Shown here one piece after another: positions 1 through 8,106 of a DNA stretch of 64,000 nt. Source of the stretch: Asanoa sp. WMMD1127. Lineage in GTDB: Bacteria; Actinomycetota; Actinomycetes; Mycobacteriales; Micromonosporaceae. Position numbers and translations under genes: made by a program. Position 1 is the first letter of the stretch. Each line of letters starts with the position of its first letter. The stretch covers positions 2,046,001-2,110,000 of the forward strand of contig NZ_JARUBP010000001.1 in NCBI RefSeq assembly GCF_029626225.1, written 5' to 3'. The notes under the pieces were generated by a model. The model was not told the origin of the DNA. It worked only from the letters and a program-made list of their open reading frames with translations, and did no database searches.

Positions 1-184
1 CTACCTCGTGCTGCTCCTGCTGCCCGACAGCGACTCGGCGGATCGGGTGATCGCGCTGGCGCGGTTGGTCGTCGGGGGAGCGGTGATCTGTCTGTCCTAT
101 CTCGGACTGGCGATGGCCCTGCGGATCACCGAGGTGACCAGTGTGGTCGGCATGGTCCGGCGGCGGCTGGGGCTGGCCCGCTAG
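1..184 (+). CDS. murJ: MurJ lipid II flippase, C-terminal end (partial)
   Basis: The last 60 codons of a gene that begins upstream of the window. The peptide is hydrophobic (YLVLLLLP, then LVVGGAVICLSYLGLAMALR) and ends in a basic tail VRRRLGLAR, as expected for the last transmembrane helix of MurJ/MviN, which flips lipid II across the membrane during peptidoglycan synthesis. The assignment leans on context: in actinobacteria murJ is followed by a pseudokinase, sigM, trxB, trxA and cwlM, exactly the order seen here. The TAG stop is shared with the TA target duplication of the adjacent insertion sequence, so the insertion did not change the protein. Any other polytopic membrane protein cannot be excluded from this fragment alone. 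Confidence 0.7.
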   Translation, partial: YLVLLLLPDSDSADRVIALARLVVGGAVICLSYLGLAMALRITEVTSVVGMVRRRLGLAR

Positions 185-1316
185 TGTCCTGAGTCGTTAA
201 ATCGTTGTCAGTGGGTACGGTGGTCGTATGCCGTCTCCGATAGCAGTGTCGATCGTGCTCACTGATGACGAGCGTGAGCAGTTGGTTACCTGGTCACGAA
301 GGCCGACCAGTGCGCAGGCTTTGGCGGCGCGGTCACGGGTCGTGCTGGCCTGTGCCGATGGTCCCGGCGAGTCGAACGGCCAGATCGCGCAGCGTCTGGG
401 GATCTCGCGGAACACGGTGAAGAAGTGGCGTAATCGGTTCGCGGTCGACCGGCTCGACGGGTTGTTGGACGAGCCGCGGCCGGGCCGGCCGCGCACGGTC
501 ACCGACACCGACGTCGAGCGCGTCATCACCACGACGTTGGAGACCACGCCGAAGGACGCCACGCACTGGTCGACCCGGTCGCTGGCCGCGCAGGTCGGCC
601 TGTCACAGACGGCGGTATCGCGGATTTGGCGGGCGTTCGGGCTGCAGCCGCACCGGCAGGACTCGTGGAAGCTGTCGAAAGACCCGCAATTCATTGACAA
701 GGTCCGCGACGTGGTCGGTCTCTACTTGGACCCGCCGGAACGGGCGGTCGTGCTCTGCGTCGACGAAAAGTCTCAGATCCAAGCCCTCGACCGGACCGCG
801 CCGGTCCTACCAATGCTGCCCGGCACACCCGCCAGGGCCAGTCACGACTACATCCGCGCCGGCACCTCCAGCCTCTACGCCGCCCTGGACCTGACCACCG
901 GCAAGGTGATCGGCTCGTTGCACGCCCGACACCGGGCGATCGAGTTCCGCAAGTTTCTGACCACCCTCGACCGGGAAGTCCCCGCGGACCTACAGGTCCA
1001 CCTGGTCCTGGACAACGCCTCCACACACAAGACACCAGCGATCAAACGCTGGCTGGCGGCCCACCCTCGCTTCGTCCTGCACTTCACCCCGACCAGCTCA
1101 TCCTGGCTCAACCTCGTCGAGCGCTGGTTCGGCGAACTGACCACCAAGAAACTCCAACGCGGAACCCACCGCTCGGTCCGCGCCCTCAACAAAGACATCC
1201 GCGAATGGATCGGAACCTGGAACGACAACCCCAAGCCCTACGTCTGGACCAAGACCGCCGACCAGATCCTCGAATCCATCGCCCGCTACTGCACTCGAAT
1301 TAACGACTCACGACAC
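184..1316 (+). mobile_element. IS630-family insertion sequence, 1133 bp, intact ends
   Basis: The ends form imperfect inverted repeats of about 19 bp: left GTGTCCTGAGTCGTTAAAT (184-202) and right, read on the minus strand, GTGTCGTGAGTCGTTAATT (1316-1298), with two mismatches. Each end is flanked by TA (182-183 and 1317-1318), the target duplication typical of IS630/Tc1-mariner elements. One complete transposase fills the interior. The TA target lies within the murJ stop codon, and removing the element restores ...CGC TAG G... so the original stop was also TAG. The element separates murJ from the downstream pseudokinase gene. Intact ends and an intact transposase suggest a fairly recent insertion. 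Confidence 0.9.
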
Positions 1317-1319
1317 TAG
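228..1319 (+). CDS. IS630 family transposase
   Basis: A 363-residue DDE transposase. The N-terminal part (about residues 20-130) holds helix-turn-helix segments (AQRLGISRNTVKKWRNRF and LAAQVGLSQTAVSRIWRAFG) that would bind the terminal repeats. The catalytic domain shows the expected acidic triad: D179 in CVDEKSQ, D262 in LVLDNASTH and E298 in NLVERWFGEL, with 35 residues between the last two, as in IS630 enzymes. No frameshift is visible. Unusually, the element does not supply a complete stop codon: the TAG at 1317-1319 is made from the TA target duplication plus the first flanking G. The upstream ribosome binding site is weak. Confidence 0.93.
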   Translation: MPSPIAVSIVLTDDEREQLVTWSRRPTSAQALAARSRVVLACADGPGESNGQIAQRLGISRNTVKKWRNRFAVDRLDGLLDEPRPGRPRTVTDTDVERVITTTLETTPKDATHWSTRSLAAQVGLSQTAVSRIWRAFGLQPHRQDSWKLSKDPQFIDKVRDVVGLYLDPPERAVVLCVDEKSQIQALDRTAPVLPMLPGTPARASHDYIRAGTSSLYAALDLTTGKVIGSLHARHRAIEFRKFLTTLDREVPADLQVHLVLDNASTHKTPAIKRWLAAHPRFVLHFTPTSSSWLNLVERWFGELTTKKLQRGTHRSVRALNKDIREWIGTWNDNPKPYVWTKTADQILESIARYCTRINDSRH

Positions 1320-1597
1320 GCGGTTGTGCTGGCCCGGGGCGACGCGCCCGACAGTAAATCGTACCTTTTTCGGGTTCTGAACATGTCGCCGCAAAGGCTG
1401 ATTTGCGGGTCTTTGCAGTGCTCAGCGGGCCGGCTCGGGCAGCGCCGACAGGGGAACATGGCCTGTGGAGGAGGGGCCGGTCCCAGGTAAGGTCGCTCCC
1501 GACAGAAGCGCCGAGCCCCTACGCTATTGGTGGCGCCGCCCGGTTTACGACGGGGCGCAGCGCGCTGCCCGGGTGACTGCGAGACGAGCGAGTCGGC

Positions 1598-3160
1598 ATG
1601 GCGAGCGAGAAGAGCACCGAAGGAGGACCGGTGACCCAGGTCGGCGAGGGCCAGGAGGCCGAAGAGGCCACACCTCCCGTGCTGACCGTCGGGGCACCGC
1701 ACGTCGGCGAGGTGCTCGCGGACCGCTACGAGCTGGCCGAGCACATCAACGACGACGCGGCCGGCCGGCAGGTCTGGCAGGGCGTCGACGTGGTGCTGCG
1801 GCGCCCGGTCGCGGTCGTCCTGCGCTATCCGGGCGGTGACTCCGCGCAGGAGATGCTGCAGGCCGCCGTGACCGCCAGCCGGGTGATCCACCCCAACCTC
1901 GCCGGTGTCTACGACGCGATCGACGAAGACACCCGCGCCTATGTCGTTCGCGAGTGGATCGACGGCGAGGCCCTCCGCGAGCTCGTGGTCGAGGAGCCGC
2001 TCGACGCCGAGCGCGCCACCTCCATCGCCCACGCGGTCGCCAGCGCGGTGGCCGCGGTGCACGCGACCGGCATGGTGCACGGCAACGTCCACCCCGGCAC
2101 GGTGATGGTCGCGGCCGACGGCCGGGTCGTGCTGGCCGACGCCCGGGCCACCGAGGGCGACACCCCCGACACCGACGTCCGCGCGATCGGCGGCATCCTC
2201 TACTTCGCCCTCACCGGGCACTGGCCGCACGCCGAGGTCGGGCCGTCGTCGCTGCCCGACGCGGTGCGCGACGGCTCCGGCGCGATCGCCGCGCCGCGCA
2301 TGGTGCGCGCCGGCGTGCCCGCCTACCTCGACGACCTGACGATGGACCTGCTCGACGACCGGCTGGCGCTGCCGTCGGCCGATGTGCTGGCGGCCGAGCT
2401 CGACCGGCTCGACGTCGCCGCCGACGAGCCCTTCATCGTCGACGCCGGGCCGCTGCGCTTCTCCGCCGTCGAGGGCGACCTGCCCGAGCAGCCACCGGCC
2501 AACCGGCGCAAGCTGGTCATCGGCGTGGCCAGCCTGCTGGTCATCGCCACCGTCGGGCTGCTGCTGGGCATCAGCGTGCTGGCCGATCCCGGCGACGACG
2601 ACGCCGCGCCCGGGCCCGGCGTCGCGGCCACCGCGACCGACGAGCCGGCCACCGGCACGCCGGCGCCCGCCGCGCCCAAGGCCGTGCCGCTCACCCGTGA
2701 CCAGGTCCGCATCGTCGACCCCGACGGCGACCGCACCGAGCTGGCCGACGCGGCCCTCATGGTCGACGGCAAGCGCGACACCGCCTGGGAGAGCGACACC
2801 TACCGCAACCTGCCGTTCGGCGGTAAGTCCGGCATGGGCGTGCTGATCAAGTTCCCGGAGCCGACCGACGTGACCTCGGTGCAGGTCAACCTGTCGGCGA
2901 CCGGGGCGTCGGCCTCGCTGTTCACCGGCCAGGGTGACACCGGCAGCACGCCGGCGGGCGACCGGAAGATCCGCACCGACTACAAGACGCGGATCGGCGA
3001 GCCGATCGAGAACCACGAGGCGACCACGCTGACCTTCGGCGGGTTCCCGCCGGACGAGAAGCACCAGTACCTGCTGATCTGGTTCACCAAGCTGCCGACC
3101 ACTCCGGAGGGTCGACTCCGGCTCGAGATCCAGGAGATCACGGTCCAGGCACGCGCCTGA
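1598..3160 (+). CDS. MurJ-associated membrane pseudokinase
   Basis: A 520-residue protein resembling the kinase-like and extracytoplasmic portions that in mycobacteria are fused to MviN/MurJ. An N-terminal protein-kinase-like fold (about residues 45-275) lacks catalytic features: the HRD loop reads HGNVHPGTV and the DFG position reads LADARAT. One transmembrane helix follows (LVIGVASLLVIATVGLLLGI, near residue 310). The C-terminal exported part (about 365-520) resembles a discoidin/galactose-binding sandwich. By analogy it is probably a phospho-dependent regulator of lipid II flipping; this is inferred. An in-frame GTG at 1631 has a better ribosome site (AAGGAGGA, rather close) and may be the true start. 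The IS separates it from murJ, so it may depend on a promoter in 1320-1597. Confidence 0.8.
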   Translation: MASEKSTEGGPVTQVGEGQEAEEATPPVLTVGAPHVGEVLADRYELAEHINDDAAGRQVWQGVDVVLRRPVAVVLRYPGGDSAQEMLQAAVTASRVIHPNLAGVYDAIDEDTRAYVVREWIDGEALRELVVEEPLDAERATSIAHAVASAVAAVHATGMVHGNVHPGTVMVAADGRVVLADARATEGDTPDTDVRAIGGILYFALTGHWPHAEVGPSSLPDAVRDGSGAIAAPRMVRAGVPAYLDDLTMDLLDDRLALPSADVLAAELDRLDVAADEPFIVDAGPLRFSAVEGDLPEQPPANRRKLVIGVASLLVIATVGLLLGISVLADPGDDDAAPGPGVAATATDEPATGTPAPAAPKAVPLTRDQVRIVDPDGDRTELADAALMVDGKRDTAWESDTYRNLPFGGKSGMGVLIKFPEPTDVTSVQVNLSATGASASLFTGQGDTGSTPAGDRKIRTDYKTRIGEPIENHEATTLTFGGFPPDEKHQYLLIWFTKLPTTPEGRLRLEIQEITVQARA

Positions 3161-3204
3161 CGACGCGTACCGCACGGATGGCGTCGCGGCGATAAGGTGC
3201 TGCC

Positions 3205-3885
3205 GTGACCGCCGGCCGGCGCGACCCCGCACCCCTCGACGCGCTCGACGACGAGGCGCTCCTGCGCGCCCACGTCGCGGGCGATCCGGCGGCGTTCGCG
3301 GAGTTGCTGCGGCGGCACCGGGACCGGCTGTGGGCGGTCGCGCTGCGCACGGTGGGCGATCGCGAGGACGCCGCCGACGCCCTCCAGGACGCGCTGCTGT
3401 CGGCGCACCGGGCGGCCCCGAAGTTCCGCGGCGACTCGGCGGTCACCACGTGGCTGCACCGGATCGTCGTCAACTCCTGCCTCGACCGGATCCGCCGCCG
3501 CCAGGCCCACCCGACGGTGCCGCTGCCCGACGGAAGCGGCGATCCCGACCGGCCGGTGGGCGTCGAGCCCGCGGCGCCGGTCACCGACCACGACACGGCC
3601 CTGGTCGTACGCGAAGCGTTGGGCCGGTTGCCCGCCGACCAACGGGCGGCGCTGCTGCTGGTCGACGTGCAGGGTTATCCGGTGGCCGAGGCCGCCGTCC
3701 TGCTGGGCGTGGCCGAGGGCACGGTCAAGAGCCGGTGCTCACGCGGCCGGGCCCGGCTGGCGATGCTGCTGGGCCATCTGCGGCCAGTGCCGTCCGCCAC
3801 GGTGCGGAACCGGCCGCCGGGCGGTGACGTCCGATCTGTGTCGGGCAGCGTGGTGTCCGACGGCGGCGGGGAGGGGGTGTCATGA
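3205..3885 (+). CDS. sigM: ECF RNA polymerase sigma factor SigM
   Basis: A 226-residue extracytoplasmic-function sigma factor. Region 2 (about residues 25-90) includes the promoter-melting segment REDAADALQDALLSAHRAAPKFRG and TWLHRIVVNSCLDRIRRR. Region 4 (about 135-190) includes LPADQRAALLLVDVQGYPVAEAAVLLGVAEGTVKSR, the usual -35-binding helix-turn-helix. The tail after residue 195 is low complexity. The stop overlaps the start of the next gene by four bases (ATGA), the usual arrangement for a sigma factor and its anti-sigma factor. Its place between the pseudokinase and trxB is that of SigM in mycobacteria. The GTG start fits the end of region 1. Confidence 0.9.
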   Translation: MTAGRRDPAPLDALDDEALLRAHVAGDPAAFAELLRRHRDRLWAVALRTVGDREDAADALQDALLSAHRAAPKFRGDSAVTTWLHRIVVNSCLDRIRRRQAHPTVPLPDGSGDPDRPVGVEPAAPVTDHDTALVVREALGRLPADQRAALLLVDVQGYPVAEAAVLLGVAEGTVKSRCSRGRARLAMLLGHLRPVPSATVRNRPPGGDVRSVSGSVVSDGGGEGVS

Positions 3886-5066
3886 GCGAGCCTGTGTCGG
3901 TCGACTTCGACCTGCTGGCCGACTACGTCGGCGGCGCGCTCGACGGCACGCCTGAAGGGGAGCGGGTGGCGACGTTGGTCGCCGCTGATCCCGATTGGGG
4001 TCGCGAGCATGCGGTGTTGGTCGCGGCTCTGGAGGCCACGGCGGGGGAGCTGGCGGTTTACGCCGAGCAGACCGCCGAGCCGATGCCGGACGAGGTGTTC
4101 GCGCGGTTGCTGTCCGCCCTGCAAGCCGCGCACGAACCAGCGGCGCAAGCCGCACACGAACCAGCGGCGCAAGCCGCACACGAACCAGCGGCGCAAGCCG
4201 CGCACGAACCAGCGGCCGAGACGGCGCACGAGTCGGCGGCTGCTGTGCCTTCGGCGGGGGTCGACGGCGAGGCCGCGGACAGCGCCCTCCGCACCACTTC
4301 CCTCGACATCAGCGACGAGCTTTCGGCGGGGCAAGACGCTGGGCTATCAGCGGCCGAAGAGGCGGCCGGTGAGCGGCGATCAGACGATGCCGACCGGGCG
4401 GCGGCGCGGGGGCAGCGGACCGGGCCCGCGCGGGACAGGCGGGGTCCCGGTGGTCGGCGGCCGCAGGACGGTGGGCGGCCGGGGAGTGGGCGGCGGCGGT
4501 CGCGGTGGCTCGGTTGGGCGGCGCCGATTCTGGCGGCGGTGGCCGTGGCCGGGTTCGCGGGCGTGTGGATCAACCAGTCCGTCGACAGCGGCTCGACGAA
4601 CGAGAACTCGGCCGTCGCGGGCGCGGCGGATGCGCCGCAGGCCCAGGAGAACGCGCTGACTGTGCCGCGGTTTGCGAGCGGCAGGGACTACAGCGGCGCG
4701 GCGGTCGCGCAGGGCTTCGTGGCGCCGCTGCCGTCCGGGCGGGCCTTCTCGAGCGCGGGTCCGATGGCGGCCACCGACGCGGCCAATGAGCGCGACAACC
4801 AGGCCGCTGGTGCCGAGAAGGCGGTCGACCCCGAGCTGCTCCGGCTCTCGACCGGGGCCGCGCTGGCGGTCTGCGTCGAGGCGATCACGCGGGCGCACGG
4901 CCAAGGCCCGCTCACCGTCGACGCGGCCGACTTCGCTTCGTACCAGGGGCGTCCTGCGGTCCTGGTGTTCTTCAGCGACCCGAGCGGGGCGCGTTGGGGC
5001 TGGGCGGTCGGTCCGGATTGTGGCGCGAGCGGCCCAGACGACCTGTTCCGCTCCCGAGTAGGCTGA
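3882..5066 (+). CDS. Putative anti-sigma factor for SigM, single-pass membrane protein
   Basis: A 394-residue protein translationally coupled to sigM. The N-terminal 85 residues (DLLADYVGGALDGTPEGERV onwards) look like the cytosolic sigma-binding part of an anti-sigma factor, without an obvious zinc-binding HxxxCxxC motif. A Pro/Ala/Glu-rich linker follows, with four near-identical AAHEPAAQ units (residues 80-112) and a diverged fifth. A single transmembrane helix lies near residues 208-230 (WLGWAAPILAAVAVAGFAGV), and the C-terminal 160 residues would be outside the cell, ending in a compact domain with two cysteines. Topology and position match the actinobacterial anti-SigM protein; sequence conservation is low, so the role is inferred from context. 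Confidence 0.75.
   Translation: MSEPVSVDFDLLADYVGGALDGTPEGERVATLVAADPDWGREHAVLVAALEATAGELAVYAEQTAEPMPDEVFARLLSALQAAHEPAAQAAHEPAAQAAHEPAAQAAHEPAAETAHESAAAVPSAGVDGEAADSALRTTSLDISDELSAGQDAGLSAAEEAAGERRSDDADRAAARGQRTGPARDRRGPGGRRPQDGGRPGSGRRRSRWLGWAAPILAAVAVAGFAGVWINQSVDSGSTNENSAVAGAADAPQAQENALTVPRFASGRDYSGAAVAQGFVAPLPSGRAFSSAGPMAATDAANERDNQAAGAEKAVDPELLRLSTGAALAVCVEAITRAHGQGPLTVDAADFASYQGRPAVLVFFSDPSGARWGWAVGPDCGASGPDDLFRSRVG
4121..4240 (+). repeat. 24-bp in-frame tandem repeat inside the anti-sigma gene
   Basis: Four near-perfect 24-bp units (from 4121, 4145, 4169 and 4193), each beginning GCAAGCCGC and encoding AAHEPAAQ, then a degenerate fifth unit at 4217-4240. Units differ only at a CGCG/CGCA position. 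Near-identity at DNA level suggests recent slippage expansion in the linker before the membrane helix, and the length may vary among strains. Confidence 0.9.
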
Positions 5067-5118
5067 GACACGACGGCTCCGGACAGACCGGACGCGCGGC
5101 GTGAGGTTGTCCACGCAC

Positions 5119-5146
5119 GGGAATCCTTGCCTCGTACCATGACGTT
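5119..5146 (+). promoter_or_regulatory. Candidate SigR/SigH-type promoter of trxB-trxA
   Basis: GGGAAT at 5119-5124 and GTT at 5144-5146 are separated by 19 bases. The thiol-oxidative-stress sigma factor SigR of Streptomyces uses GGAAT and GTT about 18-19 bases apart, and trxBA is a classic SigR target there. The element sits about 40 bases upstream of the trxB start. Motif match only; a SigM-dependent promoter is an alternative because sigM is adjacent. Confidence 0.5.
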
Positions 5147-5186
5147 CTTCCTGGTGCGAGCGACGCCATAACTTCGGGAGACGGCA

Positions 5187-6140
5187 GTGGACGAGGTCCG
5201 CAATCTGATCATCATCGGCTCTGGTCCGGCCGGTTACACGGCTGCGGTCTACGCCGCCCGCGCCAACCTGAACCCCCTGGTGATCGAGGGTGTGCAGTCG
5301 GGTGGCGCGCTGATGACCACCACCGAGGTCGAGAACTTCCCCGGCTTCCCGGACGGCATCCTGGGCCCCGAGCTGATGGACGCCATGCGCAAGCAGGCGG
5401 AGCGGTTCGGCGCCGAGTTCCTGACCGACGACGTGACCCGGGTCGAGCTCGTCGACAGCGGGCAGCTGGGCGCCGGCGTGACCCAGGCGGTCTACGTCGG
5501 CGAGACGGTCTACCGCGCCAAGGCGGTCATCCTGGCCACCGGTTCCGCGTGGCGCCCACTCAACGTCCCCGGCGAGCAGGAATACCTCGGTCACGGCGTC
5601 TCGTCCTGTGCCACCTGTGACGGCTTTTTCTTCCGCGGCCAGGACATCGTGGTCGTCGGCGGCGGCGACTCGGCGATGGAGGAGGCGAGCTTCCTCACCC
5701 GGTTCGCGGCCAACGTGACGATCGTGCACCGCCGCGACTCGTTCCGGGCTAGCAAGATCATGGCGCAGCGGGCGCTGACCAACCCGAAGATCAAGGTCGA
5801 GTGGAACTCGATCGTGACCGAGATCGTCGGCGACGACGGCAAGGTCACCGGCGTCAAGCTGCACAACGTGCACAACGGCGAGGCCAAGGAGCTCCCGGTC
5901 GCCGGCGTGTTCGTGGCCATCGGTCACGACCCGCGCAGCGAGCTGTTCCGGGGCCAGGTCGACATGGACGACAACGGCTACGTGAAGGTGTCCGCGCCGA
6001 CCACGCACACCAGCCTGCCGGGCGTGTTCGCGGCCGGTGACCTGGTGGACCACACCTACCGCCAGGCGATCACCGCCGCCGGCACCGGCACATCGGCGGC
6101 GCTCGACGCCGAGCGGTTCATCGCCGCGCTGGAAGTCTGA
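5187..6140 (+). CDS. trxB: Thioredoxin-disulfide reductase
   Basis: A 317-residue NADPH- and FAD-dependent flavoenzyme that reduces thioredoxin in the cytosol. It shows the N-terminal FAD-binding motif [16 protein letters not shown], the redox-active pair C141-A-T-C144 in [11 protein letters not shown], the NADPH-binding [10 protein letters not shown] near residue 158, and the C-terminal FAD motif [20 protein letters not shown]. Length and motif order are standard for low-molecular-weight TrxR. It uses a GTG start preceded by GGGAG. It lies 99 bp upstream of trxA, with a separate strong ribosome site for the latter. Confidence 0.98.
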   Translation: MDEVRNLIIIGSGPAGYTAAVYAARANLNPLVIEGVQSGGALMTTTEVENFPGFPDGILGPELMDAMRKQAERFGAEFLTDDVTRVELVDSGQLGAGVTQAVYVGETVYRAKAVILATGSAWRPLNVPGEQEYLGHGVSSCATCDGFFFRGQDIVVVGGGDSAMEEASFLTRFAANVTIVHRRDSFRASKIMAQRALTNPKIKVEWNSIVTEIVGDDGKVTGVKLHNVHNGEAKELPVAGVFVAIGHDPRSELFRGQVDMDDNGYVKVSAPTTHTSLPGVFAAGDLVDHTYRQAITAAGTGTSAALDAERFIAALEV

Positions 6141-6239
6141 TCTTCTGGCGGGCGTGAGTCCGGACACGACAGGCCTCCGGGGCTTCCCGGAAACTACATA
6201 CTCGATTCAGCATTCGTTGGCCCGGAGGAGGGTTTTCAG

Positions 6240-6563
6240 GTGGGAGCGACCAAGTCGGTGACGGACGCCAACTTCGTCAACGACGTCCTGCAGGCGGACA
6301 CGCCCGTGCTCGTCGACTTCTGGGCCGAGTGGTGCGCGCCGTGCCGCAAGGTCGAGCCGCTGCTCGAAGAGATCGCCAACGAGATGGGCGACAAGGTACG
6401 CATCGTCAAGCTCAACATCGACGAGAACCCGGAGACGGCCCGCGCGTACCGCGTGATGTCGGTTCCGACCCTGACCGTCTTCAAGGGCGGCGAGCCCGTG
6501 CAGTCGGTGGCCGGCGCCCGCCCCAAGGGTGACCTGGTCAAGCTCATCGAGGCCGCGTTCTGA
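6240..6563 (+). CDS. trxA: Thioredoxin
   Basis: A 107-residue thioredoxin with the fold's landmarks: LVDFWAEWCAPCRKVEP with active-site C32 and C35, the KLNIDENPETARAYRV strand-helix and the cis-proline loop SVPTLTVFKGG. The active site WCAPC differs from the usual WCGPC only at the first position between the cysteines; Ala there is found in some actinobacterial thioredoxins. The GTG start is supported by GGAGGAG at 6224-6230. It is the electron acceptor of the TrxB encoded just upstream and is followed by a strong terminator, ending the unit. Confidence 0.97.
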   Translation: MGATKSVTDANFVNDVLQADTPVLVDFWAEWCAPCRKVEPLLEEIANEMGDKVRIVKLNIDENPETARAYRVMSVPTLTVFKGGEPVQSVAGARPKGDLVKLIEAAF

Positions 6564-6577
6564 TCCAGTCCCTGGCG

Positions 6578-6607
6578 ACGCCCCCGCATCCCGCGATGTG
6601 GGGGCGT
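6578..6607 (+). terminator. Rho-independent-type terminator after trxA
   Basis: A 12-bp stem (ACGCCCCCGCAT, 6578-6589, with ATGTGGGGGCGT, 6596-6607; one G-U pair) and a 6-base loop start 15 bases after the trxA stop. The following tract TGTCGTGT is only moderately U-rich, as usual in high-GC actinobacteria. Confidence 0.8.
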
Positions 6608-6695
6608 TGTCGTGTCGGACGATCCTTCCAGCCCTGGCCAGGCGGCCACGATAGGCTCCGGAAGCGCGGCTTGTGTCACCCGGAGGAGGTAGTCC

Positions 6696-7880
6696 GTGCG
6701 TGTTGTCCGACGTGGTGACCGCGGGCCCGCGGTCACCGAGATCCGCGGCATCCTCGTGGGCCTCGGTCTCCTGCCGGGAGCGCACGCCACGACGCCGGGT
6801 TCCGAGTTCGAGTCGAGCGACTTCGACGAGATCACCGAACAGGCCGTACGGGCGTTCCAACAGAGCCGTGGCCTCAGCGTCGACGGCGCGGTGGGCGCCG
6901 AGACCTGGCGTGGTCTCGTGGCGGCCCGCTGGCGGCTGGGCTCCCGCACGCTCTACCAGGCCATTCCCGAGCCGCTGACCGGCGAGGACGTGCGCACGCT
7001 GCAGGAGCGCCTGCTGGAGATGGGCTACGACGTGGGCCGCGCCGACAGCGTCTACGGCGCCCGCACGGCCAAGGCGGTCGCCCAGTTCCAGCGCGAGGTC
7101 GGGCTCGCCCCCGACGGCGCCTGCGGCCCGCAGACCATGCACGCGCTGCGCCGGCTGGGCCGCAAGGTCACCGGCGGGCGGCCGCAGTGGCTGCGCGAGT
7201 CCGACGCGTTCCGCCACTCGGGTCCCAACCTGGTCGGCAAGACGGTGATCGTCGACCCGGGCCACGGCGGCCCCGACGCCGGCGTGGTCGTCCCCGAGGG
7301 CTCGCTGCGGTGGACGGAGGCGGAGCTGGCGTACGACATGGCCGCCCGTCTCGAAGGCCGTCTCGCCGCGGCCGGCATGCGGGTGCACCTGACCCGCGGC
7401 CCGGCCCCGACCGGCGAGCTGACCGACCTGGAGCGGGCGCAGCTGGCCAACGAGCTCGGCGGCGACCTGTTCATCTCGCTGCACATCGACGGCCACGCCA
7501 ACCCGGAGGCCGATGGGGTGGCGACCTACCACTACGGCACCAACCATGGCTCCTCGTCGACGGTGGGCGAGCGGCTGGCGGGCCTGGTGCAGCGCGAGAT
7601 CGTCGCCCGGACGGGGTTGCGCAACTGCCAGACCCACGCCAAGACGTGGGAGCTGCTGCGACTGACCAAGATGCCGGCCGTACGGGTCGAGGTCGGTTAC
7701 CTGACCTCGCCGCTCGACCGGGCGAAGCTGGTGGATCCGCGGTTCCGTGACCAGGTGGTCGAGGCCGTGGTGGCGGCGGTACAGCGCATGTACTACCCGA
7801 TCGACCAGGACGTGCCGACCGGGTCGATCGACGTGCGGGAGCTGCGGGCGGCGATCGCCGCGGCGGCCGCGCCGGCCTGA
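6696..7880 (+). CDS. cwlM: CwlM-type N-acetylmuramoyl-L-alanine amidase homologue
   Basis: A 394-residue protein with two N-terminal peptidoglycan-binding repeats (about residues 15-75 and 95-155; VRAFQQSRGLSVDGAVG and VAQFQREVGLAPDGACG) and an Amidase_3 domain (about 185-375). The zinc and catalytic pattern is present: DPGHGGPDAG, the Glu in WTEAELAYDM, SLHIDGHAN and VRVEVGYL. There is no signal peptide. In mycobacteria the equivalent CwlM is a cytoplasmic regulator of MurA phosphorylated by PknB; a regulatory role is therefore likely here, although the retained metal ligands leave hydrolysis possible. The GTG start has GGAGGAGG upstream. Position after trxA is conserved. Confidence 0.9.
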   Translation: MRVVRRGDRGPAVTEIRGILVGLGLLPGAHATTPGSEFESSDFDEITEQAVRAFQQSRGLSVDGAVGAETWRGLVAARWRLGSRTLYQAIPEPLTGEDVRTLQERLLEMGYDVGRADSVYGARTAKAVAQFQREVGLAPDGACGPQTMHALRRLGRKVTGGRPQWLRESDAFRHSGPNLVGKTVIVDPGHGGPDAGVVVPEGSLRWTEAELAYDMAARLEGRLAAAGMRVHLTRGPAPTGELTDLERAQLANELGGDLFISLHIDGHANPEADGVATYHYGTNHGSSSTVGERLAGLVQREIVARTGLRNCQTHAKTWELLRLTKMPAVRVEVGYLTSPLDRAKLVDPRFRDQVVEAVVAAVQRMYYPIDQDVPTGSIDVRELRAAIAAAAAPA

Positions 7881-8106
7881 TCTTGTTGCGCGGGCCCGGG
7901 GCAGCGTCGGCTGGCCTGGCCCCTCCCTTGGCCCGTCCTAACGGCGAAGCCCTTGGTCACGTTGGTGGGGTGGCCCGTCACGGCGGCCCGGCGCTGGCGG
8001 GTTGTGTCGCGCGGGCCTGGCAGCGAAGCGGAGCGAGCGATCCCCGGCGGGAGCGACGGTCGTGCCCCCGGCGGACCCGGGACCGGATCTTGATCTCCGC
8101 TCCTCG

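Noticed and set aside
1316..3232. 638-codon minus-strand frame over the pseudokinase gene
   Set aside because: Shadow of the plus-strand gene: composition is Arg/Gly/His/Asp-rich without domains, and the plus-strand frame has recognisable kinase-like and membrane segments.
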